A DNA stretch of 64,000 bases from Curvibacter sp. (GTDB taxonomy: Bacteria > Pseudomonadota > Gammaproteobacteria > Burkholderiales > Burkholderiaceae_C). The translations under genes and the position numbers were made by a program. Below, one piece after another: positions 42,780-53,378 of this stretch. The first letter of the stretch is position 1; each line of letters opens with the position of its first letter. The notes under the pieces were generated by a model that was not told the origin of the DNA, did not search any database, and saw only the letters and a program-made list of their open reading frames with translations. Where the stretch lies: NCBI GenBank assembly GCA_020248905.1, contig JADCGR010000018.1, positions 1-64,000 on the forward strand, written 5' to 3'.

Positions 42780-43181
42780 ATGAGTTTTGTCGTATCCATC
42801 CTCATCACCGTGCAGATCATCGCGGCCGTGGCCATGATTGGTCTCGTGCTGGTCCAGCATGGCAAGGGCGCCGACATGGGTGCCGCCTTCGGCAGCGGTT
42901 CCTCGGGCAGCTTGTTTGGCGCCTCGGGCAGCGCCAACTTCCTCTCACGCACGACAGCTGTGCTGGCCACCGTCTTCTTCGCCTGCACCTTGATGCTGGC
43001 TTACGTAAGCAATGCCAAGCCGGCTAGCAGCGGCAGCGTGCTGGAAAACCCCGCTGCGGTGGCGCCGGCGGCCCCCGAAGCGGCCTCGCAGATCCCGGGC
43101 ACCTCGCCCATGGGCACCGTACCTGCTCCGACCGCGCCGGCGCCCGCCACGCCCGGCCCAGCGCAGATTCCTGCGCGATGA
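42780..43181 (+). CDS. secG: Preprotein translocase subunit SecG
   Basis: The 133-residue protein has two membrane segments, with FVVSILITVQIIAAVAMIGLVLVQ followed by the conserved HGKGADMGAAFGSGSSGSLFGASGSANFLSRTTAVLAT. A Pro/Ala-rich tail of about 45 residues extends into the periplasm. It supports SecYE-mediated protein export. ATG at 42780 is used because GGAG lies 6 bases upstream. Confidence 0.95.
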   Translation: MSFVVSILITVQIIAAVAMIGLVLVQHGKGADMGAAFGSGSSGSLFGASGSANFLSRTTAVLATVFFACTLMLAYVSNAKPASSGSVLENPAAVAPAAPEAASQIPGTSPMGTVPAPTAPAPATPGPAQIPAR

Positions 43182-43293
43182 TCTGAGTCAAGATTTTCCG
43201 AATCTCTCCCCGGGAGGAGGAGGTGATTCGGGGTAAACTCCGAGGCTGCTGGTGGAGCGAAAACCTCATGCAAAACCGGCAGACAGAGACCTA

Positions 43294-43378
43294 GCCGTCG
43301 TGGTGAAATTGGTAGACACGCTATCTTGAGGGGGTAGTGGCGAAAGCTGTGCGAGTTCGAGTCTCGCCGACGGCACCA
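43294..43378 (+). tRNA. tRNA-Leu (anticodon GAG)
   Basis: The 85-base class II tRNA has a 7-bp acceptor stem (GCCGTCG with CGACGGC), a D-loop with the tRNA-Leu pattern GTGAAATTGGTAGACAC, and an anticodon stem CTATC/GGTAG with loop TTGAGGG, which gives anticodon GAG at 43328-43330. A short variable arm and T-loop GTTCGAGTC follow. CCA is encoded at 43376-43378. It reads CUC/CUU leucine codons. Confidence 0.95.
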
Positions 43379-43386
43379 GACAAACG

Positions 43387-43411
43387 ACCGCCCGGGCCTC
43401 CCTCGGGCGGT
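43387..43411 (+). other. Hairpin between tRNA-Leu and nuoA
   Basis: ACCGCCCG (43387-43394) pairs perfectly with CGGGCGGT (43404-43411). No T-run follows, so it is more likely a processing or partial attenuation structure than a full terminator. The nuoA start is only 22 bases further on. Confidence 0.5.
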
Positions 43412-43433
43412 CCCACGGTGATCAGCATTCAAG

Positions 43434-43793
43434 ATGAGCCTCGATCAGTACCTCCCCGTCCTTCTGTTCATCTTGGTCGGCATTGCTGTCGGCGTGCTCC
43501 CCCAGGTCATCGGCTACATCCTGGGGCCCAACCGCCCCGATCCCGCGAAGAATTCCCCCTACGAGTGCGGCTTCGAAGCCTTCGAAGACGCGCGCATGAA
43601 GTTCGACGTGCGCTACTACCTCGTGGCCATCCTCTTCATCCTGTTCGATCTTGAGATCGCCTTCCTCTTCCCCTGGGCCGTGTCCCTGCAGGAGGTGGGC
43701 GCGGTTGGATTCTGGGCCGCGATGGTCTTCATTGCCATTCTGGTCGTGGGCTTCGTCTACGAGTGGAAGAAGGGCGCTCTGGACTGGGAATAA
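43434..43793 (+). CDS. nuoA: NADH-quinone oxidoreductase subunit A
   Basis: The 119-residue membrane subunit has three helices and the conserved NPYECG-like [41 protein letters not shown]. It sits at the membrane-arm junction of complex I near the quinone site. First gene of the nuo operon, 55 bases after tRNA-Leu. Confidence 0.97.
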   Translation: MSLDQYLPVLLFILVGIAVGVLPQVIGYILGPNRPDPAKNSPYECGFEAFEDARMKFDVRYYLVAILFILFDLEIAFLFPWAVSLQEVGAVGFWAAMVFIAILVVGFVYEWKKGALDWE

Positions 43794-43831
43794 GCGCAAC
43801 AGCGTGAACAGAAACTTCGAGGACGACAGCC

Positions 43832-44311
43832 ATGATTGAAGGTGTATTGAAGGAAGGCTTTGTCACCACGAGCTACGACACTGTAGTGAACTGGGCCAAG
43901 ACCGGTTCGCTCTGGCCCATGACTTTCGGCCTGGCCTGCTGCGCGGTGGAAATGATGCACGCTGCCACGGCTCGCTACGATCTGGCGCGTTTCGGTGCCG
44001 AGGTCTTTCGTGCCAGCCCGCGCCAGTCTGACCTGATGATCGTGGCCGGCACGCTGTGCAACAAGATGGCGCCCGCGCTGCGCAAGGTCTACGACCAGAT
44101 GAGCGAGCCGCGCTGGGTGATTTCCATGGGCTCGTGTGCCAACGGCGGCGGCTACTACCACTACAGCTATTCGGTCGTGCGCGGCTGCGACCGTATCGTG
44201 CCCGTCGACGTCTATGTGCCGGGCTGCCCGCCGACGGCCGAGGCGCTGATCTACGGAATCATCCAGCTGCAGCAGAAGATCCGCCGCACGCAGACGATCG
44301 CGCGCGCCTGA
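43832..44311 (+). CDS. nuoB: NADH-quinone oxidoreductase subunit B
   Basis: The 159-residue peripheral-arm subunit carries cluster N2. The four Cys ligands are in [10 protein letters not shown] (adjacent Cys pair), [15 protein letters not shown] and [10 protein letters not shown]. It passes electrons to the quinone. The gene lies 38 bases after nuoA. Confidence 0.98.
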   Translation: MIEGVLKEGFVTTSYDTVVNWAKTGSLWPMTFGLACCAVEMMHAATARYDLARFGAEVFRASPRQSDLMIVAGTLCNKMAPALRKVYDQMSEPRWVISMGSCANGGGYYHYSYSVVRGCDRIVPVDVYVPGCPPTAEALIYGIIQLQQKIRRTQTIARA

Positions 44312-44322
44312 AGGAACCCCAG

Positions 44323-44934
44323 ATGACTGCCATTGCCCCTGCTCCCGAGACCCTCAAGGACACCGTTGTTGCCGCGCTGGGCACCCTGGTGCGGCGCATC
44401 GACGTGCGCCTGGGCGAGGTGACCGTCGAGGTCGCCCCCCAGGGCTATCTGGCTGCAGCCCGCATACTGCGTGACGCACCTGGCTGCCGCTTCGAAACCC
44501 TGGTTGATTTGTGCGGCCTGGACTACTCCGCTTACGGCGACGCCGTCTGGGAGGGTGCACGCTACGCCGTGGTTTCGCATCTGCTGTCGGTCAGCCTCAA
44601 CCAGCGCCTGCGCCTGCGCGTTTTTGCCGCCGACGACGCCTTTCCTGTCGTGGATACCCTGACCGACGTCTGGCGTGCCGCCAACTGGTACGAGCGCGAG
44701 GCCTTCGATCTGTATGGCATCGTCTTCGAGGGTCACGACGACCTGCGACGCATCCTCACCGATTACGGTTTCATCGGCCATCCCTTCCGCAAGGACTTCC
44801 CGCTGTCGGGCCATGTCGAGATGCGTTACGACGCTGAGCTACGGCGCGTGGTGTACCAGCCGGTGAGCATAGAGCCCCGCGAGATCACGCCGCGCATCAT
44901 CCGTGAAGACAACTATGGAGGACTGCAGGGATGA
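44323..44934 (+). CDS. nuoC: NADH-quinone oxidoreductase subunit C
   Basis: The 203-residue 30-kDa-type subunit contains the conserved RWWPSANWYERE-like [55 protein letters not shown]. It is separate from NuoD here, as in most betaproteobacteria. ATG at 44323 follows an AAGGAACCCC leader. Confidence 0.97.
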   Translation: MTAIAPAPETLKDTVVAALGTLVRRIDVRLGEVTVEVAPQGYLAAARILRDAPGCRFETLVDLCGLDYSAYGDAVWEGARYAVVSHLLSVSLNQRLRLRVFAADDAFPVVDTLTDVWRAANWYEREAFDLYGIVFEGHDDLRRILTDYGFIGHPFRKDFPLSGHVEMRYDAELRRVVYQPVSIEPREITPRIIREDNYGGLQG

Positions 44935-44980
44935 CCCGAAGCCTCGCTTTAATGAACCGCATTCTTCAAGCGAATACCGC

Positions 44981-45046
44981 AGAACCGGCTTCGCCGGGCT
45001 GCTGGTGTTGTCCCCTTGAGGGGGAGGCGGCCAAAGGACGCTTCGG
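44981..45046 (-). repeat. Comamonadaceae-type intergenic repeat, copy A
   Basis: Read on the minus strand, it has the palindromic CCCCTCAAGGGG followed by CAGCAGCCCGGCGAAGCCGG (44985-45004). It is the same family as the copies at 46462, 53278 and 58725 but in opposite orientation. Confidence 0.7.
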
Positions 45047-45060
45047 AGAGGAGATTTGAT

Positions 45061-45186
45061 ATGGCCGAGATCAAGAATTACACGCTGAAGTTTGGCTCCG
45101 GCCGCGCGCTGCGCGCGCTTGACCTCGCTGGCGCGAAGTCAGCCTGCGCCGAAATTCAGCGCGGCGCTTGTGCGCGAGAGGTTTGA
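45061..45186 (+). CDS. 41-residue mini-ORF copying the nuoD N-terminus
   Basis: The frame begins [12 protein letters not shown], nearly the same as nuoD ([12 protein letters not shown]), then diverges into an Arg/Ala-rich segment (SGRALRALDLAGAKSA) and ends at TGA 45184-45186, 3 bases before the nuoD ATG. Of the first 39 bases, 35 match nuoD, and the upstream ribosome binding region is duplicated too. It is a partial tandem duplication. It could act as a leader peptide coupled to nuoD, or be a harmless by-product. No independent function is known. Confidence 0.6.
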   Translation: MAEIKNYTLKFGSGRALRALDLAGAKSACAEIQRGACAREV

Positions 45187-45189
45187 GAG

Positions 45190-46443
45190 ATGGCTGAGAT
45201 CAAGAATTACACGCTGAATTTTGGTCCCCAGCACCCGGCCGCGCACGGCGTTCTGCGCCTGGTACTTGAGCTTGACGGCGAGGTCGTCCAACGCGCGGAC
45301 CCGCACATCGGTCTGCTGCATCGCGCCACCGAGAAGCTGGCCGAGAGCAAGACCTATATCCAGTCGCTGCCCTACATGGACCGCCTGGACTACGTGTCCA
45401 TGATGTGCAACGAGCAGGCCTACTGCCTGGCCATCGAGAAGCTGCTGGGCCTTGAGGTACCGCTGCGGGCCAAGTACATCCGCACCATGTTCGGCGAGAT
45501 CACGCGCCTGCTCAACCACCTGATGTGGCTGGGCTCGCACGGCAATGACTGCGGCAGCTCCACCATTCTGATCTACACCTTCCGCGAGCGCGAGGACCTC
45601 TTCGACATGTACGAGGCCGTCTCCGGCGCGCGCATGCATGCGGCCTACTTCCGTCCGGGTGGCGTGTACCGTGACCTGCCCCACGCCATGCCCCAGCATA
45701 AGGCCAACAAGATCCGCAACGCGAAGGCGATTGCCGAGCTCAACGCCAACCGCCAGGGCTCCCTGCTGGACTTCATCGACGATTTCTGTGCGCGCTTCCC
45801 CAAGTGCGTGGATGAGTACGAGACCCTGCTCACCGATAACCGCATCTGGAAGCAGCGCACCGTCGGCATTGGCGTGGTGACCGCCGAGCGCGCCATGAAC
45901 CTGGGCATGACCGGCCCCATGTTGCGTGGCTCGGGTGTGGCCTGGGACTTGCGCAAGCAGCAGCCCTACGACGCCTATGACCGAGTCGACTTTGACATCC
46001 CGGTGGGCAAGACCGGCGACAGCTACGACCGCTATCTCGTACGCGTGCAGGAGATGCGCGAGTCCAACCGCATCATCAAGCAGTGCGTGCACTGGCTGCG
46101 TGCCAACCCCGGCCCCGTCATCACCGACAACCACAAGGTTGCGCCGCCGACGCGCGAGTCGATGAAGTCAAATATGGAAGAGCTGATCCACCACTTCAAG
46201 CTCTTCACCGAAGGCTTCCGCGTGCCGGCGGGGGAGGCCTATGCCGCCGTGGAACATCCCAAGGGCGAGTTCGGCATCTACATAGTGAGTGATGGCGCCA
46301 ACAAGCCTTACCGTCTAAAGATCCGTGCCCCGGGCTTCGCCCACCTCGCCACGCTGGATGAGCTTGCCCGCGGCCATATGCTGGCCGACGCCGTGGCCAT
46401 CATCGGGACGCTCGATATCGTGTTTGGAGAGATTGATCGATGA
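45190..46443 (+). CDS. nuoD: NADH-quinone oxidoreductase subunit D
   Basis: The 417-residue 49-kDa-type subunit resembles the large subunit of NiFe hydrogenase without its Cys ligands. Markers are [56 protein letters not shown] and a late [24 protein letters not shown]. It forms the quinone pocket with NuoB. Its 5' end is duplicated upstream at 45061. The true start is supported by a GAGAGG ribosome binding site and full homology. Confidence 0.98.
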   Translation: MAEIKNYTLNFGPQHPAAHGVLRLVLELDGEVVQRADPHIGLLHRATEKLAESKTYIQSLPYMDRLDYVSMMCNEQAYCLAIEKLLGLEVPLRAKYIRTMFGEITRLLNHLMWLGSHGNDCGSSTILIYTFREREDLFDMYEAVSGARMHAAYFRPGGVYRDLPHAMPQHKANKIRNAKAIAELNANRQGSLLDFIDDFCARFPKCVDEYETLLTDNRIWKQRTVGIGVVTAERAMNLGMTGPMLRGSGVAWDLRKQQPYDAYDRVDFDIPVGKTGDSYDRYLVRVQEMRESNRIIKQCVHWLRANPGPVITDNHKVAPPTRESMKSNMEELIHHFKLFTEGFRVPAGEAYAAVEHPKGEFGIYIVSDGANKPYRLKIRAPGFAHLATLDELARGHMLADAVAIIGTLDIVFGEIDR

Positions 46444-46461
46444 ACATGGCTCCTCCCCGCG

Positions 46462-46530
46462 GCGCCTGCGGCGCCTCCCCCTTCCAGGGGGCAACGGCAG
46501 TGGCCCAGCCGAACTGGTTCCGCGGCGTTC
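46462..46530 (+). repeat. Comamonadaceae-type intergenic repeat, copy B
   Basis: It fills most of the 130-base gap between nuoD and nuoE. It has GCGCCTGCGGCGCCTCCCCC, a diverged CTTCCAGGGGG, and CAGTGGCCCAGCCGAACTGG. It is a more diverged copy of the family seen at 44981, 53278 and 58725. Confidence 0.6.
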
Positions 46531-46573
46531 GCCTGCTTGGGTCGTCTCTCTCGGTAGCGGTCGGAGTATTGGA

Positions 46574-47065
46574 ATGAGTTTGAGTGAACAAACGCGTACA
46601 CGCTTCGCCAAGGAAGTCGCGAAGTACCCCCCGGACCAGAAGCAGTCGGCCGTGATGGCCTGCCTGGCCATCGTGCAGCAGGAGCAGGGCTACGTCAGCA
46701 ACGACAGCGAGGCCGGCATCGCGGCCTACCTGGGTATGCCGGCCATGGCGGTGCATGAGGTCACCACCTTCTACAACATGTACAACCAGCGGCCGGTGGG
46801 CAAATATAAGCTCAACGTCTGCACCAATCTGCCATGCCAGCTGCGTGATGGGCAGAAAGCCCTGCGCCACCTCGAGCAGAAGCTGGGTATCGCCATGGGT
46901 GGCACCACAGCCGACGGCCTGTTCACCCTCCAGCAGAGCGAGTGCCTTGGCGCCTGCGCCGACTCGCCGGTGATGCTCGTCAACGACCGCACCATGTGCA
47001 GCTTCATGAGCAACGACAAGCTCGATCAGCTGGTCGACAGCCTGCGTGCTGCGGAGGGTAAGTGA
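46574..47065 (+). CDS. nuoE: NADH-quinone oxidoreductase subunit E
   Basis: The 163-residue peripheral subunit carries 2Fe-2S cluster N1a, with ligands in [10 protein letters not shown] and [11 protein letters not shown]. The conserved [17 protein letters not shown] segment is present. ATG at 46574 follows TCGGAGTATTGGA. Its stop overlaps the nuoF ATG by one base (TGATG). Confidence 0.97.
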   Translation: MSLSEQTRTRFAKEVAKYPPDQKQSAVMACLAIVQQEQGYVSNDSEAGIAAYLGMPAMAVHEVTTFYNMYNQRPVGKYKLNVCTNLPCQLRDGQKALRHLEQKLGIAMGGTTADGLFTLQQSECLGACADSPVMLVNDRTMCSFMSNDKLDQLVDSLRAAEGK

Positions 47066-48405
47066 TGAAGGCTGAAAAGATCCTCGCGCAGTTCGCAGCC
47101 ACTGGCGTGCAGACCTGCTTTCATGACCGCCATATCAACCCCCAGATCTATGCCAGCCTTGATGGCAGCAACTGGCGTCTCCAGGACTACGAAGCGCGCG
47201 GCGGCTACCAGGCGCTGCGCAGGATACTGGGCAGGGACGGCGGTGAGGGACTCACTCAGGACCAGGTGATCGCCACTGTCAAGGAATCCGCGCTGCGCGG
47301 CCGAGGCGGCGCTGGCTTCCCCACGGGCCTCAAGTGGAGCTTCATGCCGCGCCAGTTTCCCGGCCAGAAGTATCTGGTGTGCAACTCGGACGAGGGCGAG
47401 CCCGGGACCTGCAAGGACCGCGACATCCTCATGTACAACCCGCACATCGTGATCGAGGGCATGGCCATCGCGGCCTACGCCATGGGCATCACGGTGGGCT
47501 ACAACTACATCCACGGCGAGATATTCCAGGTCTACGAGCGCTTCGAGGAGGCGCTGGAAGAGGCGCGTGCGGCAGGCCTGCTGGGCAACAACATCCTGGG
47601 CAGTAGCCTCAGCTTCCAGCTCCATGCCTTCCATGGATTTGGCGCCTACATCTGCGGGGAAGAGACCGCGCTGCTGGAGTCGCTCGAAGGCAAGAAGGGC
47701 CAGCCCCGCTTCAAGCCGCCGTTTCCGGCGAGCTTTGGCCTGTACGGCAAGCCCACCACCATCAACAACACCGAGACCTTCGCGGCGGTGCCCTGGATCA
47801 TCCGCAATGGCGGCCAGGCTTATCTTGAGTGCGGCAAGCCCAACAATGGCGGCACCAAGATTTTCTCGGTGTCCGGTGACGTCGAGAAGCCCGGCAACTA
47901 CGAGATCCCGCTGGGTACGCCCTTTAGCAGGCTGCTGGAACTCGCAGGTGGCGTGCGCGGTGGGCGCCAGCTCAAGGCCGTGATCCCTGGCGGCTCTTCT
48001 GCGCCGGTGCTGCCCGCCAGCATCATGATGGACTGCACCATGGACTACGACTCCATCGCCAAGGCCGGCTCCATGCTGGGCTCGGGGGCCGTGATCGTCA
48101 TGGACGAGACGCGTTGCATGGTTGAGTCGCTGCAGCGACTCTCCTACTTTTACATGCACGAGTCGTGCGGCCAGTGCACCCCCTGCCGCGAGGGCACGGG
48201 CTGGCTGTCGCGCGTGGTCGACCGCATCAAGGCGGGCCAAGGTCGCGCGGGGGATCTGGAACTGCTCGACAACGTGGCCGAGAACATCCAGGGCCGCACC
48301 ATTTGTGCGCTGGGCGACGCTGCGGCCATGCCCGTGCGCGCCATGATCAAACATTTCCGTCACGAATTCGCGGCCATGATCAAGGACGAGACCGTCCGGG
48401 CCTGA
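47065..48405 (+). CDS. nuoF: NADH-quinone oxidoreductase subunit F
   Basis: The 446-residue subunit binds FMN and NADH and holds cluster N3. The NADH site is [16 protein letters not shown], the flavin region [15 protein letters not shown], and the cluster ligands [15 protein letters not shown] plus a late Cys in GRTICALGD. It oxidises NADH. The start at 47065 overlaps the nuoE stop. Confidence 0.98.
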   Translation: MKAEKILAQFAATGVQTCFHDRHINPQIYASLDGSNWRLQDYEARGGYQALRRILGRDGGEGLTQDQVIATVKESALRGRGGAGFPTGLKWSFMPRQFPGQKYLVCNSDEGEPGTCKDRDILMYNPHIVIEGMAIAAYAMGITVGYNYIHGEIFQVYERFEEALEEARAAGLLGNNILGSSLSFQLHAFHGFGAYICGEETALLESLEGKKGQPRFKPPFPASFGLYGKPTTINNTETFAAVPWIIRNGGQAYLECGKPNNGGTKIFSVSGDVEKPGNYEIPLGTPFSRLLELAGGVRGGRQLKAVIPGGSSAPVLPASIMMDCTMDYDSIAKAGSMLGSGAVIVMDETRCMVESLQRLSYFYMHESCGQCTPCREGTGWLSRVVDRIKAGQGRAGDLELLDNVAENIQGRTICALGDAAAMPVRAMIKHFRHEFAAMIKDETVRA

Positions 48406-48420
48406 AGCGGGAAGAGCACT

Positions 48421-50526
48421 ATGGTTGAAATCGAACTCGACGGCAAAAAGGTGGAGATCCAGGAAGGCAGCATGGTCATGCATGCGGCCGAGAAGGCTGG
48501 CGTCTACATCCCGCACTTCTGCTACCACAAGAAGCTCAGCATTGCGGCCAATTGCCGCATGTGCCTGGTCGATGTGGAGAAGGCGCCCAAGCCCATGCCG
48601 GCCTGCGCCACGCCTGTCACACAGGGCATGATTGTGCGCACCAAGACTGACAAGGCCCTCAAGGCGCAGAAGTCGGTCATGGAGTTCCTGCTCATCAACC
48701 ACCCGCTGGACTGTCCCATCTGCGACCAGGGTGGCGAATGTCAGCTCCAGGATCTGGCGGTGGGCTACGGCGGTTCTGCCTCGCGCTACCAGGAAGAGAA
48801 GCGCGTGGTCTTCCACAAGAACGTTGGCCCGCTGATCTCTATGGAAGAGATGAGCCGCTGCATCCACTGCACGCGTTGTGTGCGCTTCGGCCAGGAGATC
48901 GCTGGCGTCATGGAGCTTGGCATGAGCCACCGTGGCGAGCACTCCGAGATCGAGACCTTTGTGGGCCACAGCGTAGACTCCGAGCTCTCCGGCAACATGA
49001 TCGACATCTGCCCCGTCGGCGCGCTCACCAGCAAGCCCTTCCGCTACCAGGCCCGGACCTGGGAACTAGGCCGGCGCAAGTCCATCTCCCCGCACGATTC
49101 GACGGGTGCGAATCTGATCATGCAGGTCAAGAACAACCAGGTCCTGCGCGTCGTGCCGCTGGAGAACGAGGCGGTCAACGAGTGCTGGATCGCCGACCGT
49201 GACCGTTATTCGTACGAGGCCCTCAACCGCGCGGATCGCCTGACCACCCCCATGCTCAAACAGGGCGGCGAGTGGAAGGCCATCGACTGGCAGACCGCGC
49301 TGGAGTATGTGGCCAACGGGCTCAAGGGTGTCAAAGACCAGCACGGCGGCGAAGCCATCGGCGCCCTGGTCAGCCCGCACAGCACGCTGGAAGAGCTGTA
49401 CCTTGCTGGCGGCCTCGTGCGCGGCCTGGGTAGCGACAGCATCGATCACCGCCTGCGCCACTCCGAGTTCACCCAGGCCGAGGGCGTGCGCTGGCTCGGC
49501 CTGCCCATTTCCGCGCTCTCCCAACTGCAGCGCGTGCTGGTTGTCGGCTCCAACCTGCGTAAGGACCACCCGCTGTTTGCCCAGCGTATCCGTCAGGCGG
49601 TACGCCATGGCGCGCAGCTCAGCGCCATCACCTCAAAGGGCATGCTCAAGGACAACGACGCCTGGGCTATCCGCCTCGCCAGCGCCGTCGTGACTGACGC
49701 TGGCCAATGGGCCCAGGCCCTCGCCAATGTGGCTGGGGCTGTTGCGGCTGAAAAGCGCGTGAGCGCCCCGGCTGCCGGCCCGGCTACTCCTGAAGCCCAG
49801 GCCATCGCCAAGTCCCTGCTGGGCGGCGAGCGCAAGGCCGTGCTGCTGGGCAATGCCGCTGCGCACGCTGCCAACGCCTCCAGCCTACTGGCCCTGGCCA
49901 ACTGGATCGGTGCGCAGACTGGCGCCAGTGTCGGTTATCTGACCGAAGCTGCCAACACCGTGGGCGCGCAGTGGGTGGGTGCCCAGCCGCAGGGCCGTGG
50001 CCTGAACGCGGGCCAGATGCTGGCCGGTGGCATCAAGGCGGCTTTGCTGCTCAACGTCGAGCCTGAGGACACGGCCGCGGGAGGCGCTGCGGTAGCTGGC
50101 CTGGACCGTGTCGAGATGGTCGTCACCCTGAGCCCCTTCAAGACCAATCTGGCTTTCAGCGATGTGCTGCTGCCCATCGCGCCTTTCAGCGAGACCTCAG
50201 GCAGCTTTGTCAACGCCGAGGGCCGCGTACAGAGCTTCCACGCGGTGGTCAAGCCGCAGGGCGAGGCCCGCCCCGCCTGGAAGGTACTGCGCGTGCTCGG
50301 CAACCTGCTGGGCGTGAGCGGCTTCGACTTCGAGTCGTCGCAGGAAGTGCTGGCAGCCGCGACCGCCAAGGCGCCGAACCTGGACAATACCACGCAAGCA
50401 GCGATCAGCCTGGCCGCGCCCGCCGCGGCGCCGGTGTCGGCGTCCATCTATCAACTCGACGGCCTGGTCCGTCGCGCGCCGTCGCTGCAGCTGACGGCCG
50501 ATGCCCGTGGAGGGGTGTCCGCATGA
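48421..50526 (+). CDS. nuoG: NADH-quinone oxidoreductase subunit G
   Basis: The 701-residue subunit has an N-terminal 2Fe-2S domain ([21 protein letters not shown] with PACATPV), the His-Cys3 cluster ([18 protein letters not shown]), a 4Fe-4S cluster in [16 protein letters not shown] and a molybdopterin-oxidoreductase-like body without molybdenum. A variable Ala-rich region lies around 440-560. It overlaps nuoH by ATGA. Confidence 0.97.
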   Translation: MVEIELDGKKVEIQEGSMVMHAAEKAGVYIPHFCYHKKLSIAANCRMCLVDVEKAPKPMPACATPVTQGMIVRTKTDKALKAQKSVMEFLLINHPLDCPICDQGGECQLQDLAVGYGGSASRYQEEKRVVFHKNVGPLISMEEMSRCIHCTRCVRFGQEIAGVMELGMSHRGEHSEIETFVGHSVDSELSGNMIDICPVGALTSKPFRYQARTWELGRRKSISPHDSTGANLIMQVKNNQVLRVVPLENEAVNECWIADRDRYSYEALNRADRLTTPMLKQGGEWKAIDWQTALEYVANGLKGVKDQHGGEAIGALVSPHSTLEELYLAGGLVRGLGSDSIDHRLRHSEFTQAEGVRWLGLPISALSQLQRVLVVGSNLRKDHPLFAQRIRQAVRHGAQLSAITSKGMLKDNDAWAIRLASAVVTDAGQWAQALANVAGAVAAEKRVSAPAAGPATPEAQAIAKSLLGGERKAVLLGNAAAHAANASSLLALANWIGAQTGASVGYLTEAANTVGAQWVGAQPQGRGLNAGQMLAGGIKAALLLNVEPEDTAAGGAAVAGLDRVEMVVTLSPFKTNLAFSDVLLPIAPFSETSGSFVNAEGRVQSFHAVVKPQGEARPAWKVLRVLGNLLGVSGFDFESSQEVLAAATAKAPNLDNTTQAAISLAAPAAAPVSASIYQLDGLVRRAPSLQLTADARGGVSA

Positions 50527-51605
50527 TTGACGCGTTCTACAACGGCGGCCTGAACCTCCTGACTGCCAGCTGGTGGGCCGAGTTGGCCTGGCCTGTGATC
50601 TGGAACCTCATCAAGATCGTCTGCGTGCTGGCACCGCTCATGGGAGCTGTGGCGTATCTGACGCTGTGGGAGCGCAAGCTACTGGGCTTCATGCAGGTGC
50701 GGCTCGGCCCCAACCGCGTGGGCCCTTTCGGCCTGTTGCAGCCCATTGCCGACGCTCTCAAGCTGCTGACCAAGGAAATCATCCAGCCCTCGGCCGCAGC
50801 AAAGGGCCTGTTCGTACTTGGCCCCATCATGGCCATCATGCCGGCGCTGGCTGCGTGGGTTGCGATACCCTTCGGCCCGGATCTCGCGCTGGCGAATGTC
50901 AACGTCGGACTGCTGCTGGTCATGGCCATCACCTCCATTGAGGTCTACGGCGTCATCATCGCGGGCTGGGCGTCCAACTCCAAGTACGCATTCCTGGGCG
51001 CGCTGCGCGCCTCGGCGCAGATGGTGAGCTATGAGATCGCCATGGGCTTTTGCTTCTTGGTGGTGGTCATGGTCTCGGGCAGCATGAACCTGACCAAAAT
51101 CGTGCTGGGGCAGGGAGAAGGCTACTTTGCCGACATGGGGCTGGGCTTCCTGTCATGGAACTGGCTGCCGCTGCTGCCCATCTTCCTTGTCTACCTGATC
51201 TCCGGTGTGGCCGAGACCAACCGCCATCCCTTTGACGTGGTCGAGGGCGAGGCCGAAATCGTGGCCGGTCACATGGTCGAGTACTCGGGTATGGGCTTTG
51301 CCATCTTCTTTCTGGCCGAATACGCCAGCATGTGGCTGGTCTCCATCCTTGCGGTCATCATGTTCATGGGCGGCTGGCTGCCTCCCATCGACAGCGCGGT
51401 GTTCAACGCGATTCCGGGATGGATCTGGCTGGGTCTCAAGACTTTTATCGTGGTGTCCATGTTCATCTGGATCCGCGCCACCTTCCCGCGTTTCCGCTAC
51501 GACCAGATCATGCGTTTGGGCTGGAAGATCTTCATCCCGGTCACCCTGGTGTGGCTGCTTGTGGTCGGCATCTGGATGCAGACGCCGTGGAATATCTGGA
51601 ATTGA
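50523..51605 (+). CDS. nuoH: NADH-quinone oxidoreductase subunit H
   Basis: The 360-residue membrane subunit has eight helices. The conserved loop [31 protein letters not shown] and [29 protein letters not shown] carry the charged residues of the quinone/E-channel. It links the peripheral arm to the proton pumps. The start is firm because of its ATGA overlap with nuoG. Confidence 0.98.
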   Translation: MIDAFYNGGLNLLTASWWAELAWPVIWNLIKIVCVLAPLMGAVAYLTLWERKLLGFMQVRLGPNRVGPFGLLQPIADALKLLTKEIIQPSAAAKGLFVLGPIMAIMPALAAWVAIPFGPDLALANVNVGLLLVMAITSIEVYGVIIAGWASNSKYAFLGALRASAQMVSYEIAMGFCFLVVVMVSGSMNLTKIVLGQGEGYFADMGLGFLSWNWLPLLPIFLVYLISGVAETNRHPFDVVEGEAEIVAGHMVEYSGMGFAIFFLAEYASMWLVSILAVIMFMGGWLPPIDSAVFNAIPGWIWLGLKTFIVVSMFIWIRATFPRFRYDQIMRLGWKIFIPVTLVWLLVVGIWMQTPWNIWN

Positions 51606-51616
51606 ACATGCGCCCC

Positions 51617-51690
51617 CACGCTCATCACTTCGTGTATTTGCTGCCCCCCGAGGGGGTGCCGGCTGCCCTGGGGCGGCCCGGCGGCAGCCG
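51617..51690 (+). repeat. Intergenic repeat-like element, copy C
   Basis: The nuoH-nuoI gap holds a CCCCCCGAGGGGG palindrome followed by GGGGCGGCCCGGCGGCAGCC. It has the same two-part layout as copies A, D and E but is strongly diverged. Confidence 0.4.
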
Positions 51691-51702
51691 AGGAGCAGGA
51701 CT

Positions 51703-52206
51703 ATGACCACCGCATCCGCCTTTTCCGTCAAGGACTTCTTCAGGAGCTTCATGCTTGTGGAGCTTTTCAAGGGCATGGCCCTGACGGGACGCTACGCCTT
51801 TGCACGCAAGGTCACGCTGCAGTATCCCGAAGAAAAGACGCCTCTGTCGCCGCGCTTTCGCGGCCTGCACGCCCTGCGCCGCTATGAGAACGGTGAGGAG
51901 CGCTGCATCGCCTGCAAGCTTTGCGAAGCCGTTTGCCCGGCCATGGCCATCACCATTGAGTCCGAGGTGCGTCAGGACGGCAGTCGCCGCACGACGCGCT
52001 ACGACATCGATCTGACCAAATGCATCTTCTGCGGCTTCTGCGAGGAAAGCTGCCCGGTGGACTCCATCGTTGAGACGCACATCCTTGAGTACCACGGCGA
52101 GAAGCGCGGTGACCTGTACTTCACCAAGGACATGCTGCTGGCCGTGGGCGACCGCTACGAGACCGAGATCGCTGCCGCGCGCGCGGCAGACGCGAAATAC
52201 CGATGA
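51703..52206 (+). CDS. nuoI: NADH-quinone oxidoreductase subunit I
   Basis: The 167-residue ferredoxin-like subunit has two 4Fe-4S motifs, [16 protein letters not shown] and [16 protein letters not shown] (clusters N6a and N6b). It relays electrons from NuoG to NuoB. ATG at 51703 follows AGGAGCAGGACT. Confidence 0.98.
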   Translation: MTTASAFSVKDFFRSFMLVELFKGMALTGRYAFARKVTLQYPEEKTPLSPRFRGLHALRRYENGEERCIACKLCEAVCPAMAITIESEVRQDGSRRTTRYDIDLTKCIFCGFCEESCPVDSIVETHILEYHGEKRGDLYFTKDMLLAVGDRYETEIAAARAADAKYR

Positions 52207-52227
52207 GGAGAGGTTCAGTGTTCAGCG

Positions 52228-52316
52228 TTCAGCGTTGAGCAGGGAAGCCACGAATACCCTCTTGATTACCGGTCCACGCTCAACTCACAACGCCCAACGC
52301 AAAACGCAAAACGATT
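52228..52316. repeat. Intergenic hairpin element upstream of nuoJ
   Basis: The 110-base gap holds tandem CAGCGTTCAGCGTTGAGC and, towards nuoJ, CTCAACTCACAACGCCCAAC and CGCAAAACGCAAAACG. GTTGAGC and GCTCAAC form a stem. The CAACGCCCAACGC core at 52288-52300 is identical to 40961-40973 after pnp. Confidence 0.55.
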
Positions 52317-52961
52317 ATGGACATCCAGACCGGCTTTTTCTTTCTGTTCTCGATCGTGCTGATCTTTTCGGCGCTTCGGGTCATCATGGCGCGTAACCCT
52401 GTGCATGCCGTGCTTTACCTCATGCTGGCCTTTTCCCAGGCATCGGCCATCTGGCTGCTGCTTGAGGCCGAGTTCCTCGCTGTAACCCTGGTCCTGGTCT
52501 ACCTTGGCGCGGTCATGGTGCTCTTCCTTTTCGTCGTCATGATGCTGGATATCAAGATCGACCAATTGCGCCGTAGTTTCTGGAAGCATATGCCGCTGGC
52601 CGCGACGCTGGGCGCCATTGTGGTCTTCGAGATGGGTCTGGTACTGCTCACCGGCTTTCGCGTCACCGACGAGCCTGTGGTGGCGCAGGCCATCGGGCAG
52701 ACGGTTGAAGTCGACAACGCCAAAGCACTGGGCATCCTGCTCTACACCGAGTACGTCTACCCGATCCAGATCGCCGCGGCCATCCTGCTGGTGGCCATGA
52801 TCGCCGCCATCGCGCTCACGCTGCGCGAGCGCAAAGACAGCAAGGCCATCGACCCGGCCATCCAAGTGCGTGTGCGCGCTGCCGACCGCCTGCAGGTGGT
52901 ACAGGTGGAACCCACGCGTACGCGCGAGCCACCCGCTGCGCGGCAGGAGAACAAGTCATGA
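52317..52961 (+). CDS. nuoJ: NADH-quinone oxidoreductase subunit J
   Basis: The 214-residue membrane subunit has five helices with the characteristic third-helix [52 protein letters not shown]. It takes part in the coupling of quinone reduction to proton transfer. A basic cytoplasmic tail of about 50 residues follows the last helix. Its stop overlaps nuoK by ATGA. Confidence 0.97.
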   Translation: MDIQTGFFFLFSIVLIFSALRVIMARNPVHAVLYLMLAFSQASAIWLLLEAEFLAVTLVLVYLGAVMVLFLFVVMMLDIKIDQLRRSFWKHMPLAATLGAIVVFEMGLVLLTGFRVTDEPVVAQAIGQTVEVDNAKALGILLYTEYVYPIQIAAAILLVAMIAAIALTLRERKDSKAIDPAIQVRVRAADRLQVVQVEPTRTREPPAARQENKS

Positions 52962-53266
52962 CGCTGACCCTCGGTCACTACCTCACGCTTGGCGCCGCGC
53001 TGTTTGCCATCGCGGTCGTTGGTATCTTCCTCAACCGCAAGAACCTCATCGTACTGCTCATGGCCATCGAGCTCATGTTGCTCGCGGTGAACCTGAACTT
53101 TGTCGCGTTCTCCCATTTCCTGGGTGACATGCATGGCCAGGTCTTTGTGTTCTTCATCCTCACCGTGGCCGCGGCTGAATCCGCCATTGGCCTGGCCATC
53201 CTGGTGCTGCTGTTCCGCAACAAATCCAGCATCAACGTGGACGAACTTAACGAGCTCAAGGGTTGA
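52958..53266 (+). CDS. nuoK: NADH-quinone oxidoreductase subunit K
   Basis: The 102-residue membrane subunit has three helices, with two conserved membrane glutamates in [19 protein letters not shown] and [19 protein letters not shown]. It resembles MrpC of multisubunit antiporters. Confidence 0.98.
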   Translation: MTLTLGHYLTLGAALFAIAVVGIFLNRKNLIVLLMAIELMLLAVNLNFVAFSHFLGDMHGQVFVFFILTVAAAESAIGLAILVLLFRNKSSINVDELNELKG

Positions 53267-53277
53267 ATATGAATCAC

Positions 53278-53361
53278 CCCCGAAGCGCCTTCTGCGCCTT
53301 CCCCTCAAGGGGGCGCCATCAGCGGCCCGGCGAAGCCGGTCGCGCGGTGTCCCTCGGCCAT
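53278..53361 (+). repeat. Comamonadaceae-type intergenic repeat, copy D
   Basis: This copy fills most of the nuoK-nuoL gap. It has CGAAGCGCCTTCTGCGCC, the palindrome CCCCTCAAGGGG and CAGCGGCCCGGCGAAGCCGG (53320-53339), the cleanest representative of the family in the window. Confidence 0.75.
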
Positions 53362-53378
53362 GAACTGCGTACGTCACC

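Noticed and set aside
43387-43411. A full terminator between tRNA-Leu and nuoA
   Set aside because: The stem is perfect but no T-run follows, and no separate nuoA promoter is visible in the remaining 22 bases.
47026-48969. A 647-codon minus-strand frame opposite nuoF and nuoG
   Set aside because: It is fully antisense to two conserved complex I genes, with no recognisable domain.
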